Below are positions 57,137 through 64,000 of a stretch of DNA of 64,000 bases, piece after piece. Source of the DNA: Neoscytalidium dimidiatum. Its lineage: Eukaryota; Ascomycota; Dothideomycetes; Botryosphaeriales; Botryosphaeriaceae. The notes under the pieces are model-generated. The model was not told the origin of the DNA, did no database searches, and saw nothing but the letters and a program-made list of their open reading frames with translations. The stretch is from contig CM074700.1 of NCBI GenBank assembly GCA_037367355.1, forward strand, positions 3,472,001 through 3,536,000. The letters are read 5' to 3'. The position numbers were made by a program, and so were the translations under genes. How positions within the stretch are numbered: position 1 is the first letter of the stretch; every line of letters begins with the position of its first letter.

Positions 57137-58573
57137 ATGGCTCCCAGTCTCCCGAAAACCTACAAAGCTGCCGTCATCGAGAAGCCCAACCAGCCGTTGA
57201 CCATCAAAGACCTCCCGCTCAAAGAGCCTGAGCACGGCCAAATTTTGGCCAAAGTCAAGGCCTGCGGCGTCTGTCACTCCGATGAAGGCGTGCGAACAGG
57301 CGGCTTCGGCCAGCCGTAAGTTAATATTCCTGCCCATGATGTCAACCGATGACTGAGAAGCTTCGCAGCCCGATTGTTCCGGGCCATGAGGTGATTGGCG
57401 ATGTTGTTGCTGTTGGTCCGGGCGAGAAGAAGTGGAAGGTCGGAGATCGCGTCGGTATGTTCGGATATATCACGGCGGCCCCGAGAATATTCCCAACAGC
57501 AGGTGAACGTGCCGATGAGGAGTTGAAGCAATAATCCGGATGTGGATGTCCCTAGTCTTATCAGAAATCCACGCCCGGACGACTGCGTCCACTGCCCATG
57601 GCATACCTTTGCCGTTGGATTTTTTTTCTACTTTTTTTTTGGAGCCGACCTCACCCCTCTACCGTCGGGATATGCTGACCATCCGTGGAGGCGGGCCCTG
57701 GCACGGTGGCCACGATGGCATCTGCAAGCAGTGCAACCGTGGTCTCTTCCAGATGTGTGAGAATAAAGCCATCAATGGCGTCACCCAGGACGGTGGTTGT
57801 AAGCTGTTCCTCTGCCCCCTTTCCAATACCGACCACGTAACTCAACCTGTCTTGCAGACGCAGAATACATCCTCCTTCGAACCGAGGCTGCCGTCAGGAT
57901 CCCTGAAGGCATCGATCCTGTCGAAGCTGCCCCTCTCCTTTGCGCCGGTGTCACCGTTTTCAACGCCATGCGAAACATGAAGACCATTGCTGGAGGCACC
58001 GTTGCCATCCAAGGTCTCGGAGGTCTTGGGCATTTGGCAATCCAGTACTCCAGAAAAATGGGGTACAGAACCGTGTGTAGTCCCTGACTTCATCCGGGGG
58101 AAAAAAGAAAGACCGCTGACGTAATTTTCTACCACAAGGTTGCTCTATCCCGCGACGGCAACAAGAGAGACTTCGCCACCAAGCTTGGTGCGACCGACTA
58201 CATCGATGGTAGCAAGGAAAACACGGCGGAAGCGCTCCAGAAAATTGGTGGTGCTGACCTGATCGTCGTGACAGCTCCCAACCCGAAGATCATAGGAGAC
58301 CTTGTCAACGGTTGTGCAGCAGGCGGCCAGGTCGTTGTCCTTGCTCCTGTAGGAGAGATCACCATTAACACTTTCCCGATGATCTTGAAGGGCATCAGTG
58401 TCCGTGGCTGGCCATCAGGCCACGCTCTGGATTCGGAGGAAGCTATTGCCTTCGCCCAGACACACGGCGTGCACTGCATGGTTGAGAAGTTCCCTCTTAG
58501 CCAGGCTAACGAGGCGATGGAGCACATGCTGAGCGGAAAGGTGAGGTTCAGGGCAGTCCTTACAATGGAGTAA
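57137..58573 (+). CDS. Zinc-dependent alcohol dehydrogenase (MDR superfamily)
   Basis: Five exons (57137-57315, 57369-57454, 57691-57798, 57858-58072, 58139-58573) give 340 aa with all phases correct. The GroES-like domain contains the catalytic-zinc motif CGVCHSD (Cys46, His47) and GHE (His66-Glu67). The structural-zinc loop reads D-x2-Cys100-x2-Cys103-x7-Cys111, with Asp97 where most members have the first Cys. The Rossmann part has GLGGLGHLAIQY for NAD(P) binding. It oxidises primary alcohols or reduces aldehydes in the cytosol; the substrate is uncertain. Intron 2 is 236 nt with two T-runs, and has a good CTGAC branch point 12 nt before its acceptor. Confidence 0.92.
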
Positions 58574-58835
58574 AGACACGATTGAAATAGGAAGAAGCTG
58601 GCCAGAATGTGAGGGGAAAAAATTTCTATGTCCATTACGACGTTCCGGACAAATCGATGAACAATGAAAATAAATATTTGCATGAACAAAAGGGTGTTCC
58701 ACAGCCCAATCTATCAACCATTGATCACAGCCTGCAGTACATCCCAACGCCCTGTTAAATCCAAACCGCCTTCCCCGAATAGCCTGCTAAGCGCCAGGAT
58801 CCCTCATCCTTGTGAAACAGAAAAAGTCAGCCTCC

Positions 58836-59636
58836 TCACGCACCCGACTTCGGCATCATCTCCACCGACCTTTCCGCATCCCCGCCCTCCTTCGGGATCT
58901 TCTTCAAGGTCATCCCCACCGCCAAAAACGCATACACGATCACCAGCTCCATCACGAAGGCCATCCCCAGCAACAGCCCGACGTTCCCCGAAACCGGGTT
59001 GAATGCCTTCGCCCCGCCGAAGCAGCTCACCGCCGTGTACACGACGCGCACGAGCAGGAAGGGCGCGGTCGCGGCGACGGCGCCCAGCAGGCGCTTCTCG
59101 CCGTCCTCGGCGTGGCCGACGCTCGGCCAGGTCAGGGCGGCGGCGACGACGATGCAGGCGAAGGACGCGATGAAGAGCGCGACGGCGACCTTGGTGGTGG
59201 TGGGCGCGCGCAGCGGCGCGCCGTCGCCGACGGCGTTGCCGGCCTGCACGCCGCCGCCGACGGCGAGCCCCAGGCCGACCGTGTTGAGCAGCTGCACCAG
59301 CCGCATGTGGCGCGGCGTCAGCAGCGTCGCCCGCGTCTTGTTGATCGACGCGAGCACGCGGCTCAGGAAGCCGAGCGAGACCAGCTCGAGCGGCGAGAGC
59401 GCGATGCCCAGGAGCACCCACTCGCCGATGTAGAGCGACACGTTCGAGGGGTCGTGGATGGTGGCGAGCTGGAAGGAGGAGGCGAGCAGCCGGGCGAGCG
59501 CGAAGGTGAGGACGAAGCGCCAGCCGGAGGAGCGGCCGAGGCCGTGGCGGATGGTGAGGTGGATGGAGAGGAGGAGGACCGGGGTGTAGAGGACGATGAG
59601 GGCGATGGAGATGTTGGAGCGTTCGGAGAGGGGCAT
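58836..59636 (-). CDS. Seven-TM-like fungal membrane protein (DUF7702-like), copy A
   Basis: A single exon of 266 aa from ATG 59636. About seven hydrophobic segments are visible, beginning ALIVLYTPVLLLSIHLTI. Conserved-looking features are RHGLGRSSGWRFVLTFALARLL after TM1, an NVSLYIGEWVLLGIALSPLELV segment, and FNPVSGNVGLLLGMAFVMEL near the end. The pattern matches an uncharacterised Pezizomycotina family that I know as DUF7702; function is unknown. It forms a head-to-head pair with a related gene at 60331. The two share RHG near TM1, an ARL/TR-x-Q-LA element and a S-GNV motif before the last helix. No signal peptide beyond TM1. Confidence 0.75.
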   Translation of the reverse strand: MPLSERSNISIALIVLYTPVLLLSIHLTIRHGLGRSSGWRFVLTFALARLLASSFQLATIHDPSNVSLYIGEWVLLGIALSPLELVSLGFLSRVLASINKTRATLLTPRHMRLVQLLNTVGLGLAVGGGVQAGNAVGDGAPLRAPTTTKVAVALFIASFACIVVAAALTWPSVGHAEDGEKRLLGAVAATAPFLLVRVVYTAVSCFGGAKAFNPVSGNVGLLLGMAFVMELVIVYAFLAVGMTLKKIPKEGGDAERSVEMMPKSGA

Positions 59637-60330
59637 GATTGGTTGGATAGTCGGTGATTGGCCGGTTGATTGGCTGGTTTCCCTTTTCTTTGGGTGTTGG
59701 GTGGGGGCCGGGTTTTTGCGTGGCTCGCAGGCCAGCGATGGGAGGGAGAGAGGGAGGGAGGGAGCCTTGGGGCCGGGCTTGTCCAACTGGCTTAGGTCTT
59801 GGTATTCAGTGTGAATCTCGAGGATATCGGTGGTGGAAGTTGCGCAAATCTCTTGGTGCCCAGAGATGTGGTGAAGCTTGGCTGATGAAGAGGGAATATG
59901 CTCGACCTTGGCGGACGAGGGCTCCGTCATTTATACCCATTCCTGCAGGCACGGGTCATGGCTGTGCAGCGCCTGAGCTGCGTGGAGAAGACTTTCCCCT
60001 AGCGAATTGATTGCTGTCGTTGCTGCGCCTCGAGCGCGTTTGCGTCGGTGGAGTCGAAGGAGGATTTTGCAGCCATATCGCTAAGGCCAGACAGCTCATA
60101 TTCGCACTGCTGCACTGATTCGGCTAGCAGAGCGAGATCGATTACCAATCTCGGCATAGCGCCCGCCAGCCTGTCAGCCCTGCAGTGCATCCTTCAGTGG
60201 ATGCCGTAGGCAGCAGTTTCTTGCCCGCAGCACTGGGGTAAAAAGGTACTCGGGATATTTTAACGACACTTTGGGTTTTCTCGGTTCGTCTTTCGGTAGA
60301 TTCGTTTTTTGCCGTTGTCAATTGAACACC
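59637..60330. promoter_or_regulatory. Shared promoter of the divergent membrane-protein pair
   Basis: 694 bp between the two start codons. A GGGA-rich tract (about 59736-59764, GGGAGGGAGAGAGGGAGGG) lies close to copy A. No TATA box is obvious. Confidence 0.4.
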
Positions 60331-61378
60331 ATGACGCTCGGGTACAGAGATATTCTTGCCGTCCTCATCATCGTTTACTACGTTCCCTGCTTCGTAGCTT
60401 CCTGCGCTCTTATCTATCGGCATGGCTGGCGGCAGAGCTGGTTGACGTGGTTCGTCCTGGCTACTTTCGCCATCACGCGTATCGCATACGCCGCGCTCCA
60501 GCTGGCAGCCTACACGCATCCTGACCGCTTCGGTCTGCGCGTCGCTGCTGCAACGGTGAGTAGACGCAATCATCCAAGCAGAAACAACGATTCCCAGGAA
60601 GAAAAAGAAACGCAAAAAGCGGGAATCGAAAACGAAAGAAAAACACGCAGGCTGACAAGCAACACGTCCCCAGCTCGCCGCCGACGCGGTCTCGCCCCTC
60701 CTCTTCCTCGCCCACGGCCTCCTGCACCGCCTGCGCGAGCTCTCCCTCCTGCAGGACCCCGGCTACGCCGCGTCGAGGCAGCGCGTGACGCACCACCGCT
60801 TCCTCCGCCACCTCGAGGTCGTCATCACCGCGGCGTTCATCTGCGCGAGCATCGGCTACCGCTCGATGACGAGCGACGACGTCCGCCACGGCATCGCGAC
60901 GCACTCCGGGACGCTGAAGGCGGCGGCGTCGCTCTACGTCGTCTCCCTCGCCGGCATCGTCGCCGCGACGGCGTGGGTCTGGGCGGGGTGTCGCGATGCT
61001 GTGCGGGGCGGCGAGAGGAAGGTGCTGTTGTGCTTGGTCGCGGGCCTGCCGTTGCTGTGCATACGGACGGTTTACTTTGCGGTTGACGTGCGGGGGGATG
61101 TGCAGAGTTTCTCGGCGATCAGCGGCAACGTGACGATTTTCCTGTGCATGGCATTGGTGGTGGAGGCGGTGCTGGCGGCCGGGGGCTTGGCGCTGGGGTG
61201 GAGCATGAGGGTTGTGGGGAAGGAGGAGTGGGCGGAGGTGGAGCGGAGAAGGAAGGAGGTCGAGCAGGAGCTAGAGCGGGAGAAGCGGAAAGACGCTGGT
61301 GATGATGAAGCGTCCGAGGTGGAGGGGCGGGGGAGGGAGGATTTGGAGAGCGGGAGGAGAGGGGATCAGAGGGTTTGA
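60331..61378 (+). CDS. Seven-TM-like fungal membrane protein (DUF7702-like), copy B
   Basis: Two exons (60331-60555 and 60674-61378) give 309 aa. It starts with a TM segment (DILAVLIIVYYVPCFVASCALI) followed by RHGWRQSWLTWFVLATFAITRI, the same layout as copy A. Later segments include VSPLLFLAHGLLHRL, EVVITAAFICASIGY and SAISGNVTIFLCMALVVEAVL, the last paralleling PVSGNVGLLLGMAFVMEL in copy A. After the last helix there is a highly charged tail of about 60 aa (EWAEVERRRKEVEQELEREK...) that is probably helical and cytosolic, and is absent from copy A. Role unknown. The intron (60556-60673, 118 nt) contains an A-rich stretch. Confidence 0.72.
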
Positions 61379-62394
61379 AGGCGTTTGGACTGGCGTGATC
61401 TTTTTTTTTTTCTTTTTCATATTTTCCTTGGCCATGACTGCAGCGCATTAGATATGTACGGACATATGAATTCACACGTGGAAGACGCGACGATGTTCCT
61501 CGGGCCTCGAGCGCAATTGCCTTGCGTGTGTGAAGTTTCAGCGTCTGCGAGCGCCTCTGAGCCAGGGAGATTCTGGTGTAATTGCTGGTGATTGCCGAGC
61601 CTTACGTGCGTTCAGCTGAATTGCCGACACCAAAGGCACTGTCTGCCGCAATCTTTGTTTGTTGCAGTGTTGTGGGGAGTTTGATGGGTGCCTCGAGTGC
61701 AGACTGTCTGGGCGGAGCGCAGCGCTGATTGGCTCGCACAGCAGGCCCGAAGCGGAAAGCTGCGACGTGCGAGACGCTCGAGCGTTTCCAGAGGCGCAAC
61801 GGGGGGCTTTTGGGGGTCTTTTCGGGGGCTTTTGGGGGGGCTTTGGCGGCATGGGGGGCTACACTACACTACACTACTGCACACACACCCCGCCATGCTG
61901 CCAATTTAAACCCTCTGGTTGGCCCCCCCAGCACCCCCCCCAAGCTGCTCCAGTCCCCTGCCGCAACTCCCGTGCGGATCTGCACAGCCTCAGGCTGCGA
62001 CACAATGACTAGAACTAGCACACACGTGACCGACCACCGGCACCCAGTCCCGTCGAAGCTGAAGGCTGTCCCCGCGGCCTTCCCGCCCTCCCGCACTCCC
62101 GCCCTTTCAGCTCGTCGTCGCTGCTCCGCACTACATTCCCGTTCTGGCCACCTATGCGACTCCACCTGCACATTGCCCATCTCCACATAGTATTCTGCCC
62201 ATCTCGTCCGGCCGCATCCAAGCTCACTGCCGCTCGCTAGCTGCGCTCACCTGCATATCCGCTGCACCGCCACGGCAAGCTCAGGCAGCAGCCGCGGTGG
62301 CTCCCCTGATAAACGCCAACGGCCATCCCACCCTCTTTGGGCTTCACTGCGAAGGCGGCCGCTTCTAGAGCCATCGGCCAATCGCTCTCCACTC
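61379..62394. other. Intergenic region with G-tract and C-tract
   Basis: 1.02 kb between copy B and the zinc-cluster gene. It contains T-rich sequence just after the copy B stop, a run of G-tracts (61801-61858), an (ACACT)3 repeat (61861-61875) and C-runs at 61923-61941. No coding sequence was recognised. Confidence 0.5.
61801..61840 (+). other. Canonical G-quadruplex motif
   Basis: Four G-runs of 6, 5, 5 and 7 (61801-61806, 61812-61816, 61824-61828, 61834-61840) are separated by loops of 5, 7 and 5 nt. A fifth run of six G lies at 61853-61858. This fits the G3+N1-7 rule. Confidence 0.7.
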
Positions 62395-64000
62395 ATGGTC
62401 TACTGCGGGCCTCCCAGCCGTGGGTGCGAGACCTGCCGAAAGCGGAAGATCAGAGTACGTACTGTACAGTACTTGCCAGGCTGCGGCCACGGCTCCCAAG
62501 CTCACTCTCCCATTAACACCGTCCTCAGTGCGATCAAGTCCCGCTGCCCAAGGGCTGTTCGCAGTGCTCGCGCGCCAAGCGGACGTGCCCGGGCTACCGT
62601 GACCTGCAGCAGGTGCTCTTCCGCAATGAGAGCGCAAAGGTCGAGAAGAGGGTGCGCACCGGCTCGGCCAAGAAAAAGCACAGCGTGACCGGCCAAGAGG
62701 ATGCGCACCAGCCTCTCCCTGTCCAACAACCTGCAAAGACTACTTCGCCTGACTCAGCCGTCTGGTTCTCCGATCCCTTCTCCACCGAGCTCGGGCCCTA
62801 CGAGGACTCGCACATTGATGGGAGCCTCGTCCTCCGCCGTGCCTCCCGGGGCAATCCAGGTCCGGCCAAATTGAACGATCCCCGCACCTTCATCGATAGC
62901 GGGAACCTGTCCGCATTGCTTCCTTCTCTCGACGAGCGCGCCGCCGGCTTCTTCTTCTCCAACTTCTGCAACTATGTCGTCTTCTCCGACGGCAACCCCG
63001 TCGCCCAAACCGGCATTGGCGCCGATCTCTGGTCATGCGAGATCGACGAGCACCTGCTTACCAGCATGAAGGCCGTCGGCCTCTACGGCTTGTACCGCCA
63101 CACCCACAACTCCGAGTTCGAGAAGCTCGCCTGGAAACGCTACGTAGAAGCCATCCAACGCACCAACGAGGCCCTCCGCAACCCCGCCGTAGCCACCAAG
63201 GACAGCTCCCTCCTGGCCGTCATCATCCTCGGTCTCTTCGAGAGCATCAGCGGCCGCACCCGCCAGTCGCTTGTGGCTTGGGAGAACCACATCAACGGCG
63301 CCGCCGCCCTGATCAGCATGCGCGGCCGCCGCCAACTCGAGACTGGCGTCGGCCGCCGGATGCTCATGCAGATCACGTCGAACCTGCTGATCAGCTGCAT
63401 CCAGCGCGACATCGTCTTCCCCGAGTCCATCAAAGACCTGATGGAAGAAGCCATCAGGCAGCACTTCGTCGACCGCAATAACCCGCTCTACCGTCTCCGC
63501 GAAATCATGATGGACCTGGCCAACTTCCGCGCCCACTGGCGGCACAAGGCTGTCTGGGACTGCCGCACCATTGTCGACCGGTCGCTGGAAATCGACGCGG
63601 AGATGCTCGCGCTGGTGGAGTCCCTCCCGCCATCCTGGCAATTCCGCATCATCCCGACTGACGACGACCCGGAGATCGTCGTCAATGGCTACTACCATGT
63701 GTACCCGGGCTACTGGCAATCGCAGGTGTGGAACAGCATACGCACTTGCCGGCTGCTGCTGTACGGCATGATGCGCAAGGCACTTCTAACCGGCTTCTCC
63801 GCCACGCCGCCCGCCTTCAGCGAGCCGCGCTACACGGCCGTCTTCGCCGACTGCACGCGCATCCTGTACCAGCTGCAGGCCGAGGTGCAGGCCAGCGTCC
63901 CCCAGCACATCGGCTACCTCTCCGCCCTCCGCCAGCGCGAGCGCTACCAATCCTCCTTCTCCTCCTCCGCATCCCCGCCCTCATCCGCCACGTCCTCCGC
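62395..64000 (+). CDS. Zn2Cys6 transcription factor (3' truncated by window)
   Basis: Exon 1 (62395-62454) codes MVYCGPPSRGCETCRKRKIR. The 74-nt intron 62455-62528 splits the zinc cluster, and exon 2 (from 62529) continues CDQVPLPKGCSQCSRAKRTCPGYRD. Together they give C-x2-C-x6-C-x8-C-x2-C-x6-C, a valid fungal zinc binuclear cluster at residues about 11-39. A basic linker (KVEKRVRTGSAKKKH) follows. The fungal_trans_2-type region then includes ESISGRTRQSLVAWENHINGAAALISMRGRRQ, a pattern common in regulators near metabolic genes. It is nuclear with unknown targets. The frame is still open at base 64000, so the stop lies beyond the window. Confidence 0.87.

Noticed and set aside
41838..61378. 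Secondary-metabolite gene cluster (SDR, esterase, ABC pump, ADH, regulator)
   Set aside because: No PKS, NRPS, terpene cyclase or P450 is present, and housekeeping-type genes are interspersed; a normal mixture of genes explains it.
1..64000. tRNA or rRNA genes
   Set aside because: No cloverleaf with matching acceptor stem and T-arm was found by eye; a covariance-model search would be needed to be certain.

Overview
The window is nuclear DNA of a filamentous ascomycete (Pezizomycotina). Nearly every gene carries short GT-AG introns of about 45-70 nt with fungal branch points (CTGAC/CTAAC-like). Genes sit on both strands with no operons. The gene families are typical of moulds: zinc-cluster regulators with a fungal TF domain, an ApsB/Mto1 microtubule organiser, Dopey/DopA, a PDR-type ABC pump and Alt a 1-like secreted proteins. 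I cannot assign class or genus from sequence alone. GC-rich coding blocks alternate with AT-richer gene-poor stretches, most clearly at 12.9-17.2 kb and 27.8-29.9 kb.

Layout from left to right: the C-terminal end of a fungal-specific transcription factor (1-901); a phytanoyl-CoA dioxygenase-like 2OG/Fe oxygenase (minus) divergent from an MFS sugar transporter (2.6-4.7 kb); the large Dopey-family gene (minus, 6.0-11.9 kb); a small Alt a 1-like secreted protein (12.4-12.9 kb); an AT-rich island whose only clear gene encodes an 8-cysteine secreted protein (16.1 kb). Next is a three-gene maltose-utilisation cluster: a GH13 maltase (minus), a divergent maltose permease and a Zn2Cys6 activator (17.2-24.1 kb). 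Their shared maltase/permease promoter carries three copies of a 20-bp element. A type-B carboxylesterase follows (25.8-27.7 kb).

The right half is mostly housekeeping: an ApsB/Mto1-like MTOC protein (minus) divergent from an Ecdysoneless/SGT1 homologue, a Tsr4/PDCD2 ribosome-assembly chaperone, eIF3k, a LETM1-like mitochondrial protein and an SDR dehydrogenase. These are followed by a second type-B carboxylesterase, a full-length PDR/ABC-G multidrug transporter, a secreted nucleoside hydrolase and a zinc alcohol dehydrogenase. A head-to-head pair of related seven-TM-like membrane proteins (DUF7702-like) comes next, then a second Zn2Cys6 regulator cut by the right edge.

Exon structures were reconstructed by eye. 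For most multi-exon genes the summed exons give an uninterrupted frame with conserved family residues across every junction. No tRNA, rRNA, CRISPR array, secondary-metabolite backbone gene or intact transposon was recognised. The most interesting points are the maltose cluster with its repeated promoter element, the two small secreted proteins flanking an AT-rich island, the divergent membrane-protein paralogues, a likely GC-AG intron in the sugar transporter, and a strong G-quadruplex-type tract at 61.8 kb.
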